Below, one piece after another: positions 38,788 through 46,970 of a stretch of DNA of 64,000 nt. The notes beneath the pieces were generated by a model. The model was not told where the DNA came from. It did no database searches and worked only from the letters and a program-made list of their open reading frames with translations. Numbering within the stretch: position 1 is the first letter of the stretch; each line of letters starts with the position of its first letter. Where the stretch lies: NCBI RefSeq assembly GCF_014207905.1, contig NZ_JACHLB010000001.1:1180723-1244722 (forward strand), given 5' to 3'. The stretch comes from Flavobacterium notoginsengisoli. Lineage in GTDB: Bacteria > Bacteroidota > Bacteroidia > Flavobacteriales > Flavobacteriaceae. The position numbers and the translations under genes were made by a program.

Positions 38788-40212
38788 ATGAAAAACATCA
38801 ACAAAAAACTTCAAATTCTGCTTTTATTGCCTCTTATTGCAATGCAGTTAAATTGCGGATCTTCAAAAAATGCAACAGCTAATTCTGGAAAAGTAGCATC
38901 TTGGATTACCACTACAGATGAAACTTCAAAACTTAAAAAACAAACTGATTTAGCTTTTAGTTCAGAAACAAACTCAAATCAGACTATTGAAATAAATCCA
39001 GCAGAAAAATTCCAAACCATAGAAGGTTTCGGATTTTCTTTAACAGGAGGAAGCGCTCAAGCAATCATAAAATTAGACAAACCAAAAAGAGAAGCATTGC
39101 TTCAGGAATTGTTTTCTAGAAAAAATGATGCAATTGGGTTAAGTTATTTAAGAATAAGTATTGGAGCATCTGATTTGAATGAAAAAGTTTTTTCGTATGA
39201 TGATATGCCAGAAGGACAAACCGATATGAATTTGGAGCACTTTAATCTTGGTCCAGATTTAAACGATGTAATTCCGGTTTTAAAAGAAATTTTAGCCATA
39301 AATCCGAAGATTAAAATAATGGGTTCTCCTTGGTCGCCTCCAGTTTGGATGAAAGACAACGGAAGCTCAAAAGGCGGAAGCTTACAACCAAAATATTATG
39401 AAGTATATGCGCAATATTTTGTGAAATATATTCAAGCAATGAAATCGCACGGAATTGTTATCGACGCGATTACACCACAAAATGAGCCTTTACACCCAGG
39501 AAATAACCCGAGTTTATTAATGTTGGCAGAACAGCAGGCAGATTTTATTGGGAATCATTTAGGTCCCGCTTTCGCGAAAGCAAAAATTAAAACCAAAATT
39601 ATAGTTTACGACCACAACTGTAATAAACCAGAATATCCGCTAACGATTTTAAAAGATCCTAAAGCAAATCCATATGTAACAGGTTCTGCTTTTCACTTAT
39701 ATGAAGGAGATATTAGCGCTTTAACGACAGTTCATAATGCATTTCCCGATAAAGATTTGTATTTTACCGAACAATATACAGGAACAGGAACTAATTTTGA
39801 AACCGATTTGAAATGGAGTGTAAAAAATGTAGTAATTGGTTCAATGCGTAATTGGAGTAAAAACGCACTTTCATGGGGGTTAGCAAATGATGAAAATTAC
39901 AAACCTTTTACGCCAGGAGGATGTTCAACTTGCAAAGGTGCTTTGATGATCGATCAAAATCAAAATATCAAAAGAGAAGTGGGATATTATATTATCGGAC
40001 ATGCTTCTAAATTTGTTCCAGAAGGTTCAGTAAGAATAGCAAGTAATATAAGTGGAAATTTATATAATGCGGCATTTAAAACACCATCTGGACAAATCGT
40101 TTTAATCGTAGAAAATGACGGAGCTGCTCCGGAAACTTTTAATATTAAATACAACCAACAACAAACCACAACCACGCTAAACGCTGGGGCAGTTGCAACT
40201 TACGTTTGGTAA
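38788..40212 (+). CDS. GH30 endo-beta-1,6-glucanase-like lipoprotein (copy B2)
   Basis: The 474-residue paralogue of copy B1 has a lipoprotein signal (LIAMQLNCGSS, Cys23) but lacks the Pro-rich spacer. Predicted acid/base is E233 in TPQNEP and nucleophile E328 in YFTEQY. It shares the DHNCNKPEYP and GGCSTCKGA loops with B1. It begins immediately after the EEP stop and is followed 11 bp later by the GH3 gene, so EEP-GH30-GH3 form one transcription unit. Confidence 0.87.
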   Translation: MKNINKKLQILLLLPLIAMQLNCGSSKNATANSGKVASWITTTDETSKLKKQTDLAFSSETNSNQTIEINPAEKFQTIEGFGFSLTGGSAQAIIKLDKPKREALLQELFSRKNDAIGLSYLRISIGASDLNEKVFSYDDMPEGQTDMNLEHFNLGPDLNDVIPVLKEILAINPKIKIMGSPWSPPVWMKDNGSSKGGSLQPKYYEVYAQYFVKYIQAMKSHGIVIDAITPQNEPLHPGNNPSLLMLAEQQADFIGNHLGPAFAKAKIKTKIIVYDHNCNKPEYPLTILKDPKANPYVTGSAFHLYEGDISALTTVHNAFPDKDLYFTEQYTGTGTNFETDLKWSVKNVVIGSMRNWSKNALSWGLANDENYKPFTPGGCSTCKGALMIDQNQNIKREVGYYIIGHASKFVPEGSVRIASNISGNLYNAAFKTPSGQIVLIVENDGAAPETFNIKYNQQQTTTTLNAGAVATYVW

Positions 40213-40223
40213 AAACTTAAACT

Positions 40224-42455
40224 ATGAAAAGAGTAACCACAATTACGCTGTTTATGCTTTCGCTTTTCGCCTCGGCGCAGCAGCAGTCAATAGATCAGAA
40301 AGTCAATGATTTGTTGAAGAAAATGACAATTGAAGAAAAAATTGGTCAGTTAACTCAGTACACTGGCGACAATCAAGCAACTGGGCCAATTACAATTAAT
40401 CCGAACAAACAAAACGAAATCAAACAAGGTTTAATTGGTTCGATGCTAAATGTAATCGGAACAAAATATACTAGAGGATATCAAGAATTGGCGATGCAGT
40501 CAAGACTTAAAATTCCTTTGTTGTTTGGTCAAGACGTTATTCACGGATTTAAAACTACTTTTCCTCTTCCCCTTGCAGAAGCAGCAAGTTGGGATTTAGC
40601 CGCTATCGAATTAGGAGCAAGAGTTGCTGCTACAGAGGCGGCAGCAAGCGGTATTCATTGGACATTTGCGCCAATGGTTGATATTGGTCGTGATCCACGT
40701 TGGGGGCGCGTTATGGAAGGAGCAGGAGAAGACACTTACTTAGGTTCTAAAATTGCTTATGCAAGAGTAAAAGGTTTTCAAGGAGCTAAATTGGGAGACT
40801 TAAACTCAGTTATGGCTTGTGTAAAACACTTTGCAGCTTATGGAGCTGGAGTTGGAGGAAGAGATTACAACTCTGTAGATATGAGCGAAAGAATGCTTTT
40901 AGAAACATATTTGCCTCCTTTTAAAGCCGCTTTAGACGCTGGAGCTGCAACTTTCATGAACTCATTTAATGATATAAACGGAATTCCAGCAACTGGAAAC
41001 GCACATTTACAAAGAGATATTTTAAAAGGAAAATGGAACTTTCAAGGTTTCGTAGTTTCAGATTGGGGATCAATCGGAGAAATGGTTGCTCATGGTTATT
41101 CTAAAGATCTTAAAGAAGCAGCTTATTCAGCGATTACAGCTGGAAGTGATATGGATATGGAAAGCAATGCATATCGTTACAACTTAGCGCAATTAGTAAA
41201 AGAAGGCAGAGTTTCTATTGATTTGGTTGATGATGCCGTAAGACGTATTCTTCGCAAAAAATATGAATTAGGCTTATTTGATGATCCATACAAATATTCA
41301 GATCCGAAGAGAGAAGAGAAAGCTTTATCAAATCCTGAACACAGAAAAGCAGCACTTGAAATGGCTGAAAAAAGTATTGTTTTATTGAAAAATGAAAACC
41401 AAACTTTGCCACTTTCAAAAAGTACTAAAACAATTGCTTTTATTGGGCCAATGGTAAAAGAATACAAAGCCAATATGGGATTTTGGGCTGTAGAATTACC
41501 AGAAGTGAATTATGATAAATGGGTAGTTTCGCAATGGGACGGTTTACAAAACAAAGTAGGCAAAAACACCAAGTTATTGTACGCAAAAGGATGTGATGTT
41601 ACGGGCGATAATAAAGATGGTTTTGCAGAAGCAGTTGCAACCGCTAAACAAGCTGACGTTGTTATCTTAAGTATTGGAGAAAGACACGATATGAGCGGTG
41701 AGGCAAAAAGCCGAAGCGATATTCATTTACCAGGCGTTCAAGAAGATTTAGTAAAAGCGATTCAAGCAACAGGAAAACCAGTTGTAGTTTTAATAAATGC
41801 TGGAAGACCACTTGTTTTCAATTGGACAGCCGACAATGTTCCTGCAGTTCTATACACTTGGTGGTTAGGAACTGAAGCTGGAAATGCAATTGCCAATGTT
41901 CTTTTTGGAGATTACAATCCATCTGGAAAATTGCCAATGACTTTCCCAAGAGAAGTAGGTCAAGTGCCAATTTATTACAATCACTTTAGCACAGGAAGAC
42001 CAGCAAAAGATGAAAATTCTACCAACTATGTTTCAGCTTATATTGATTTAAAAAATTCGCCTAAATTTCCTTTTGGATACGGATTAAGCTACACAACTTT
42101 TGATTATTCAGGATTGAAATTATCTTCGACTAAAATAAAAAGCAATGAGACTATTAAAGTTTCTTTCCAATTGAAAAATACTGGAAAAGTAGCTGGAGAA
42201 GAAGTAGTTCAGTTGTATTTGAAAGATAAGTTTGGATCTGTAGTAAGACCAGTTTTAGAATTGAAAGATTTCCAAAAAGTGAAATTAAATGCAGGAGAAT
42301 CTAAAACAATCGAATTTACAATTGACAAAGAAAAATTGTCTTTCTACAATAATAAATTAGAATGGGTTGCTGAACCTGGAGATTTCGAAGTAATGATCGG
42401 AACTTCATCAGCAGATATTAAACTAAGATCAGATTTTGAATTAACAGCAAATTAA
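40224..42455 (+). CDS. bglX: GH3 beta-glucosidase, periplasmic
   Basis: The 743-residue BglX-like exo-glucosidase should release glucose from short beta-glucans made by the GH16 and GH30 enzymes. It has a Sec signal (MKRVTTITLFMLSLFASAQ), an N-terminal GH3 barrel with nucleophile D280 in VVSDWG and substrate loop KHFAAYGA, a second alpha/beta domain (ILSIGERHDMSGEAKSR) and a C-terminal fibronectin-III-like domain. The length is typical. It is the last gene of the PUL and is followed by a strong terminator. Confidence 0.93.
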   Translation: MKRVTTITLFMLSLFASAQQQSIDQKVNDLLKKMTIEEKIGQLTQYTGDNQATGPITINPNKQNEIKQGLIGSMLNVIGTKYTRGYQELAMQSRLKIPLLFGQDVIHGFKTTFPLPLAEAASWDLAAIELGARVAATEAAASGIHWTFAPMVDIGRDPRWGRVMEGAGEDTYLGSKIAYARVKGFQGAKLGDLNSVMACVKHFAAYGAGVGGRDYNSVDMSERMLLETYLPPFKAALDAGAATFMNSFNDINGIPATGNAHLQRDILKGKWNFQGFVVSDWGSIGEMVAHGYSKDLKEAAYSAITAGSDMDMESNAYRYNLAQLVKEGRVSIDLVDDAVRRILRKKYELGLFDDPYKYSDPKREEKALSNPEHRKAALEMAEKSIVLLKNENQTLPLSKSTKTIAFIGPMVKEYKANMGFWAVELPEVNYDKWVVSQWDGLQNKVGKNTKLLYAKGCDVTGDNKDGFAEAVATAKQADVVILSIGERHDMSGEAKSRSDIHLPGVQEDLVKAIQATGKPVVVLINAGRPLVFNWTADNVPAVLYTWWLGTEAGNAIANVLFGDYNPSGKLPMTFPREVGQVPIYYNHFSTGRPAKDENSTNYVSAYIDLKNSPKFPFGYGLSYTTFDYSGLKLSSTKIKSNETIKVSFQLKNTGKVAGEEVVQLYLKDKFGSVVRPVLELKDFQKVKLNAGESKTIEFTIDKEKLSFYNNKLEWVAEPGDFEVMIGTSSADIKLRSDFELTAN

Positions 42456-42458
42456 AAA

Positions 42459-42488
42459 AAAAAAGGGACTTTTAAAGTCCCTTTTTTT
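42459..42488 (+). terminator. Intrinsic terminator ending the PUL
   Basis: AAAGGGACTTT/AAAGTCCCTTT with flanking A- and T-runs lies 4 bp after the GH3 stop. Confidence 0.85.
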
Positions 42489-42511
42489 ATATAATAATTT
42501 GAACAAAAAAA

Positions 42512-42532
42512 GCCTCACTAAAAAAGTGAGGC
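42512..42532 (-). terminator. Terminator of the small gene 42563-42850
   Basis: GCCTCACT/AGTGAGGC forms an 8-bp stem. On the minus strand it is followed by U's from the A-run at 42504-42511, and it lies 30 bp past the small gene's stop. Confidence 0.8.
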
Positions 42533-42562
42533 CACATTATAAATTATTAACAGGGTAACAGG

Positions 42563-42850
42563 TTATTTTAAAACAGTATTTACAAAATCCATAGCGCCAA
42601 TTCCTTTATAAGAGGCATACAAGGCTTTGTCAAAAGCTTCTTGTTTTGCCTTTTTATTTTTGGCGTCAGTTTCAGCAAACATTTCGTTGAAAATTCTTTC
42701 TTGTTCTGCGCTATATTTTAAAGACGCTTCCAAAAGATAGGTCTTAGAAACAAATCCGAAAGAAGTCCAGATTTTAGTTCTAATTTTTTTATTGATGTTT
42801 TTTAATGAATTGGTAATCATAACTTCTACATTTTTACTTTCTACACTCAC
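42563..42850 (-). CDS. Small conserved-looking protein of unknown function
   Basis: The 95-residue protein is basic at the N-terminus and has an acidic/charged second half (KYSAEQERIFNEMFAETDAKNKKAKQEAFDKAL), predicted to be mainly helical, with no signal or membrane segment. I do not recognise the family. A dedicated terminator downstream and good coding character support it as real. The ATG ten codons in (MITNSLKNINKK) is an alternative start. It converges on the PUL and diverges from the NUDIX regulator. Confidence 0.6.
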   Translation of the reverse strand: MSVESKNVEVMITNSLKNINKKIRTKIWTSFGFVSKTYLLEASLKYSAEQERIFNEMFAETDAKNKKAKQEAFDKALYASYKGIGAMDFVNTVLK

Positions 42851-43017
42851 TTTGAAGAAAAATGGACCAGCTTGTATTATTTTTCTTGGTTTTTAATCAA
42901 AAAATAACAATTAAAATGATTAATGTGTTATTATGACGCAATGTAATTATTTTTTTTAAATTTGACTTTAAATTTTAGTTAAATTGTGATTTACACACTT
43001 CTATAAATTTTTGAAAA

Positions 43018-43089
43018 ATGATTCGAATTTCTAAAAATGAAGTAAATTGCGAGGTTATTAAGAAGGATTTATACTCAATTGAATGTTAA
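43018..43089 (+). CDS. Possible 23-codon leader ORF overlapping the NUDIX regulator start
   Basis: An ATG at 43018 opens a 23-codon frame (MIRISKNEVNCEVIKKDLYS...) that ends at TAA 43087-43089. It overlaps the regulator ATG at 43083 by 7 nt in a different frame. The overlap is of the kind seen in translational coupling. There is no homology evidence, and it could be chance. Confidence 0.3.
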   Translation: MIRISKNEVNCEVIKKDLYSIEC

Positions 43090-43838
43090 AAGACATTATA
43101 GATAACAGCGAAAATTACCAACCTGGACTTTCAATAGATTGTGTGATTTTTGGTTTTCACGACAATCAGCTTAAAGTTTTATTGATAAAAGTAGAAAGAG
43201 CCAATAAGTGGTCTTTACCTGGCGGATTTATTCCCGTAGATCAAGATATAGACACGGCAGCTATTACAGTATTGAATAGTAGAACAGGCGTTGAAGGTGT
43301 ATTTTTGAGGCAATTTGCAACCTTTGGTAAAGTAAATCGTAATCATCAGCATTTTGACAAGAAAGCTTTAGAATATTTTCAAATCGAAGAAGAAAAAGCA
43401 AAATGGCTAACTCGTCGTTTTGTTACAATTGGATATTATGCATTGGTCGATTTTTCGAAGATTCTTCCAAACCTTTTAGGGAGAAATGAAGTCGTAGAAT
43501 GGATTGATCACAAAGAAGTTCCCGAATTGATTTTAGATCATAGAGAAATTTTAGATAAAGCTCTCGATACTTTGAGAATAGAATTAAATTTAATGCCAAT
43601 TGGTTATAATTTGCTTCCAGAGAAATTTACAATTCCGGAGCTTCAGAAATTATATGAGACTATTTTGGACAAAAAACTAGATCGTCGAAATTTTTTAAGA
43701 AAAATAACCAATATTGGAATTCTTACCAAACTGGACGAAAAGAAAAGTAATGTAGCGCACAAAGCACCAAATCTGTATTCTTTTGATAAAGAAAAATATG
43801 ATGAGGTTTTAAAAAATGGACTAAATCAAGGTTGGTAA
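43083..43838 (+). CDS. NUDIX-domain transcriptional regulator (NrtR/AraR-like)
   Basis: The 251-residue protein has an N-terminal NUDIX fold (about 15-140; WSLPGGFIPVDQDID) and a C-terminal winged helix (about 165-240; FTIPELQKLYETIL, DRRNFLRKI). This is the layout of NrtR-family repressors, which sense ADP-ribose or sugars. The catalytic NUDIX box is degenerate: the RExxEE part is replaced by AAITVLNSR, so it should bind but not hydrolyse. Its target is not obvious here. Bacteroidetes relatives control sugar or NAD genes, so the adjacent PUL is a candidate. Confidence 0.82.
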   Translation: MLKDIIDNSENYQPGLSIDCVIFGFHDNQLKVLLIKVERANKWSLPGGFIPVDQDIDTAAITVLNSRTGVEGVFLRQFATFGKVNRNHQHFDKKALEYFQIEEEKAKWLTRRFVTIGYYALVDFSKILPNLLGRNEVVEWIDHKEVPELILDHREILDKALDTLRIELNLMPIGYNLLPEKFTIPELQKLYETILDKKLDRRNFLRKITNIGILTKLDEKKSNVAHKAPNLYSFDKEKYDEVLKNGLNQGW

Positions 43839-43868
43839 ATTTAAGGTTGAACTTTAAAAATTGGAGAT

Positions 43869-44189
43869 ATGATTTCAATTGAAACCTTTAGAAATTTAGC
43901 ATTATCATTTCCTGATGCTATAGAAGAACCTCATTTTGAGAAAACTTCTTTTCGAATCAAAAAGAAAATTTTTGCCACTTTTGATGAAAAGAATAATCAT
44001 GCAGTTTTAAAATTAAACGAAATAGATCAGTCTGTTTTTTGTTCGTCAAGCGAAAAGATTTTTTATCCAATCCCAAATAAATGGGGAAAACAAGGCTGGA
44101 CCATCGTAGAATTGGCGAGAGTTAGACTAGAAATGTTTGAAGATGCATTAATTCGTTCGTATGAAAATGTTGCATCAAAAAAGAAGTAA
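43869..44189 (+). CDS. MmcQ/YjbR family protein
   Basis: The 106-residue protein belongs to the MmcQ/YjbR family, a compact CyaY-like fold with suggested DNA binding. Typical features are the start IETFRNLALSFPDAIEEPHFEKTSFRI, shown here in parts as FPDAIEEPHFE and KTSFRIKKKIFATFDE, and the C-terminal NKWGKQGWTIVEL. The length is right for the family. It starts 30 bp after the NUDIX regulator, so both are probably in one transcript. The function is not established. Confidence 0.8.
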   Translation: MISIETFRNLALSFPDAIEEPHFEKTSFRIKKKIFATFDEKNNHAVLKLNEIDQSVFCSSSEKIFYPIPNKWGKQGWTIVELARVRLEMFEDALIRSYENVASKKK

Positions 44190-44192
44190 ATT

Positions 44193-44801
44193 TTATTTCA
44201 CAATAGTTCTAAAAGTCAAGTTTACTCGTGGTTTTTGAGTAGTTTTTGTAGGCGGTAAACGATGAAGCCAGTACGTTTGTGTTTCATCTTTCATGACTAA
44301 TAAACTGCCGTGTTCTAAAATTAGAGCAACCTTTTCTTTAGATTCTTTATGTTTGAAAGCAAATTTACGTTCGGCACCAAAACTTAGTGAGCCAATAGCT
44401 CCATTTTTCTTTAAATCCTTTTCTCCATCACTGTGCCAAGCCATTCCTTCTTCGCCAGAATGATACAAATTGAGAAGACAAGAATTGAATGTTTCTCCTG
44501 TTTTTTCTTCAATAATCGATTTTAATTTTAATAATTCTGGAGTCCACGGAAGCGCTTTTTTTGTGGTATTGGAATAAGTATATTCAAATTCTCTTTCGCC
44601 ATACCAAGCTACTTTTCGTTTGGTTAAAATTAATTTTCCAAAGATGATGGCTTCGTCATTTTTCCATTCAATTGTTTCCAATAAAGTATCACGATAGGAA
44701 TCAGCTTCTTCTCTCGAAAACAATTTTCCGTAGTAATTTACAGTTCCGTCTTGCGGAAGTAAGTTGGTATTTTCGTCTGTATGAGGATTAAATAAGTCCA
44801 T
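44193..44801 (-). CDS. alkB: AlkB-like 2OG-Fe(II) dioxygenase
   Basis: The 202-residue protein resembles AlkB-family DNA/RNA demethylases, closer to the ALKBH2/3 type. The iron ligands are H123-S-D125 (MAWHSDGEK) and H180 (YWLHRLPPT), with 2-oxoglutarate arginines R192 and R198 in PRVNLTFR. It oxidatively removes methyl groups such as 1-methyladenine and 3-methylcytosine. Its start overlaps the end of the Ada-like zinc-domain gene by 14 bp, so they are co-transcribed. The neighbourhood contains further alkylation-repair genes. Confidence 0.9.
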   Translation of the reverse strand: MDLFNPHTDENTNLLPQDGTVNYYGKLFSREEADSYRDTLLETIEWKNDEAIIFGKLILTKRKVAWYGEREFEYTYSNTTKKALPWTPELLKLKSIIEEKTGETFNSCLLNLYHSGEEGMAWHSDGEKDLKKNGAIGSLSFGAERKFAFKHKESKEKVALILEHGSLLVMKDETQTYWLHRLPPTKTTQKPRVNLTFRTIVK

Positions 44802-45033
44802 TTTTCCATTTTAAATATTCGGGTTTCATGCAATGTCCGCAAGGTCTGAAACCACTTTGTTTAGCTTCATTTTCTGAAGAAAAGAAAACACGATTTTCTC
44901 GTTTCATTCTTTTTCCAGAAGAACATTTCAGTGTTCCGTAGATTTTTAATTTTTGGTTGCCACCGAAACAAATTTCGCCTTTTTTAATTTTATTACGCAG
45001 TTCTGAATCTGAAATTTCACAATGTTTTATCAT
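44788..45033 (-). CDS. Stand-alone Ada-type metal-binding domain protein
   Basis: The 81-residue protein matches the N-terminal zinc domain of Ada. The end FRPCGHCMKPEY aligns with Ada's GFRPCxxC, and KRMKRENRVFF matches the region after the methyl-accepting cysteine. Candidate zinc cysteines are C22, C37, C65 and C68. Ada's exact CxxxC pair is not kept, so methyl-phosphotriester transfer is uncertain. It is the upstream gene of the alkB pair. The nearby Ada-like methyltransferase lacks just this domain. Confidence 0.75.
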   Translation of the reverse strand: MIKHCEISDSELRNKIKKGEICFGGNQKLKIYGTLKCSSGKRMKRENRVFFSSENEAKQSGFRPCGHCMKPEYLKWKNGLI

Positions 45034-45055
45034 TTATTTTTTTAGATGTTTTATT

Positions 45056-45144
45056 CTGTAGAGACGCACCGCAGTGCGTCTACACAAAGATGTTCCTCAT
45101 AGATTATAACATAACGTTAGACGCATTGTGGTGCGTCTCTACAG
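45056..45144. repeat. MITE-like inverted-repeat element, copy 1
   Basis: The 27-bp arms 45056-45082 and 45118-45144 are inverted with two mismatches, and the outer ends read CTGTAG/CTACAG. The 89-bp element lies downstream of the 2OG oxygenase gene. In reverse orientation its interior shares the AACGT and ATCTTTG marks with copy 2. Confidence 0.7.
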
Positions 45145-45162
45145 ATTTGCTATACGTTTATA

Positions 45163-45876
45163 TTATGATAAGGCATCATGAAAAATTATTCCCAATGTAT
45201 ATCTTTCACCAGAATGAACCTCACTCACGCCATGTTTCATATTGACCCGATAATAACCTTTCGTTCCTTTTATTGGTCTGAAATTAGTTGTAAAAACTAA
45301 AACATCTCCTTTTTTAGGTTTTAAAACAATAGCTTTAGATTGCGCTCTCGGAGTTTGTTGTGTTAATACGAATTCGCCACCCGTAAAATCTTCATCAGGT
45401 TGAGAAAGGAAAAGAACGATTTGAATCGGAAAATAAACATCGCCATATAAATCCTGATGTAAAGTATTGAAACCGCTTTTGCCGTATTTTAGAATTAAAA
45501 CCGTGGCTTTAAGCTGATTGTTATCTTGGCATTGCTTCAATAATGCTGGATGTTCATTTGGAAAAGAAGTATTGATATTTAGTGCTTTCATCCATGCATT
45601 TGCAATTGGAGCCAGTTTTGGATAAATCGAAGTCCGTATGTTCTGAATTAAATCGGGAAGAGGATAATTGAAATATTTGTATTCGCCTAAACCAAATCGA
45701 TAACGTTCCATTACAACTGTTTTTCGATATATCATTGGATTATCGTAATCGAATTTTAAGTCTTCACATTCTTCGTTATTGAGAATATTTGGAATTATAG
45801 CGAATCCATTTTCGTGCATAGATTCGGTGATGCTTTCCCAGTTTTGAGAAGCAATTCTGGATTGTATATTTTGCAT
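45163..45876 (-). CDS. 2OG-Fe(II) oxygenase family protein
   Basis: The 237-residue prolyl-4-hydroxylase-like dioxygenase has iron ligands H140-Q-D142 (FNTLHQDLYGD) and H215 (NMKHGVSEV), and 2-oxoglutarate Arg225 (SGERYTLGIIFHDA). The double-stranded beta-helix core spans about 120-235. The substrate is unknown. Position within an alkylation-repair group makes a nucleic-acid or related repair role possible, by inference only. Two inverted MITE-like elements flank the gene, so it may have moved or be insulated from neighbours. Confidence 0.85.
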   Translation of the reverse strand: MQNIQSRIASQNWESITESMHENGFAIIPNILNNEECEDLKFDYDNPMIYRKTVVMERYRFGLGEYKYFNYPLPDLIQNIRTSIYPKLAPIANAWMKALNINTSFPNEHPALLKQCQDNNQLKATVLILKYGKSGFNTLHQDLYGDVYFPIQIVLFLSQPDEDFTGGEFVLTQQTPRAQSKAIVLKPKKGDVLVFTTNFRPIKGTKGYYRVNMKHGVSEVHSGERYTLGIIFHDALS

Positions 45877-45928
45877 AATATTTTTTTAGAGGAATAAAAA
45901 AAAATGATAAATAATTCATACCGTTTAT

Positions 45929-46029
45929 CTGTAGAGACGCACCGCAGTGCGTCTAACGTCTTGTATTTATAACAAAGGATTTCTTTGTCGATAATCTTTG
46001 CGTATACGCACTGCGGTGCGTCTCTACAG
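45929..46029. repeat. MITE-like inverted-repeat element, copy 2
   Basis: The arms 45929-45953 and about 46005-46029 are inverted with about one mismatch, and have the same CTGTAG/CTACAG ends as copy 1. The 101-bp element lies between the oxygenase and the Ada-like gene, in opposite orientation to copy 1. Confidence 0.7.
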
Positions 46030-46047
46030 ATGTGACTTGTGTATAAA

Positions 46048-46902
46048 TTATAATTGAAGATTTGTTTGCGCGCCTTCCCAGCCAATTATAGCTGTTTTAC
46101 GTGTATTTCCCCACATGTAACCGCCAAAAACTCCAGAAGATTGAATAACGCGGTGGCATGGAATTAAGAAAGCAACTGGATTACTTCCAATTGCAGTTCC
46201 AACTGCTCTGGAAGCATTAGGTTTTTCAATTTGTTGTGCAATTGTTCCGTATGTAGAAAGTTGTCCCATAGGGATTTTTAAAAGTGTTTCCCAAACCTTT
46301 AGCTGGAAATCGGTTCCTTTTAAGTGAAGTTTAATTTCAGATAATTTGCTCCAGTCATTTTGAAAAATAAACAAGGCATTTTGTTGTACTAAATCTAATT
46401 TTCTTGAAAAGTCAGCATTTGGAAATTTTTCTTTTAAAGCAGAAAATCCGTTTGCTTCGTCTTCGGCGAAAGCCATAAAACAAACGCCTTTTTGAGTAGA
46501 AGCAACAATAATATTTCCAAACGGACTTTCGGCAAAACTGTAATTTATAGCCAGATTTTTTCCGCCGTTTTTATATTCTGCTGGTGTCATGCCTTCGATA
46601 TTTACAAATAAATCGTGAAGTCTGCTTGTACCTGAAAGTCCAGTTTCGTAAGCAGTTTCAGAAATAGTTGCCTGATTTTCTTTAAGCAATTTTTTAGCGT
46701 GTTCTAAACTCGTATACTGCAAAAATTTCTTCGGACTTGTTCCTGCCCAATCGCTAAAAAGTCTCTGAAAGTGAAACGGACTCAAATGCACTTTTTCGGC
46801 CACTTCGTCGAGATTAGGCTGATCTTTAAAGTTCGCTTTGATATAATCGATAGCCTCTGCAATGCGATTATAATTGATGGTTTCCTGTGTGTTCATCTTC
46901 AT
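46048..46902 (-). CDS. ada: AraC-type regulator fused to methylated-DNA-cysteine methyltransferase (Ada-like)
   Basis: The 284-residue protein combines an AraC helix-turn-helix (about 10-110; LDEVAEKVHLSPFHFQRLF) with a full MGMT/Ogt domain (about 115-275). The alkyl-accepting cysteine is C249 in IPCHRV, and the arginine-finger/DNA-binding helix is NASRAVGTAIGSNP. It repairs O6-alkylguanine and probably regulates repair genes. The N-terminal Ada zinc domain is missing, but a free copy is encoded about 1 kb downstream. The start could also be Met3. Confidence 0.9.
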   Translation of the reverse strand: MKMNTQETINYNRIAEAIDYIKANFKDQPNLDEVAEKVHLSPFHFQRLFSDWAGTSPKKFLQYTSLEHAKKLLKENQATISETAYETGLSGTSRLHDLFVNIEGMTPAEYKNGGKNLAINYSFAESPFGNIIVASTQKGVCFMAFAEDEANGFSALKEKFPNADFSRKLDLVQQNALFIFQNDWSKLSEIKLHLKGTDFQLKVWETLLKIPMGQLSTYGTIAQQIEKPNASRAVGTAIGSNPVAFLIPCHRVIQSSGVFGGYMWGNTRKTAIIGWEGAQTNLQL

Positions 46903-46970
46903 TCAATTTTATAAGACAAAGATCGATTGGTTTTGGCGGGAATAAAATCCGAAACTTGCTTTGTTTTTTT

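Noticed and set aside
45795..46085. Minus-strand 96-residue frame between the oxygenase and ada genes
   Set aside because: It runs through the MITE-like element and overlaps both neighbours; no coding signature.
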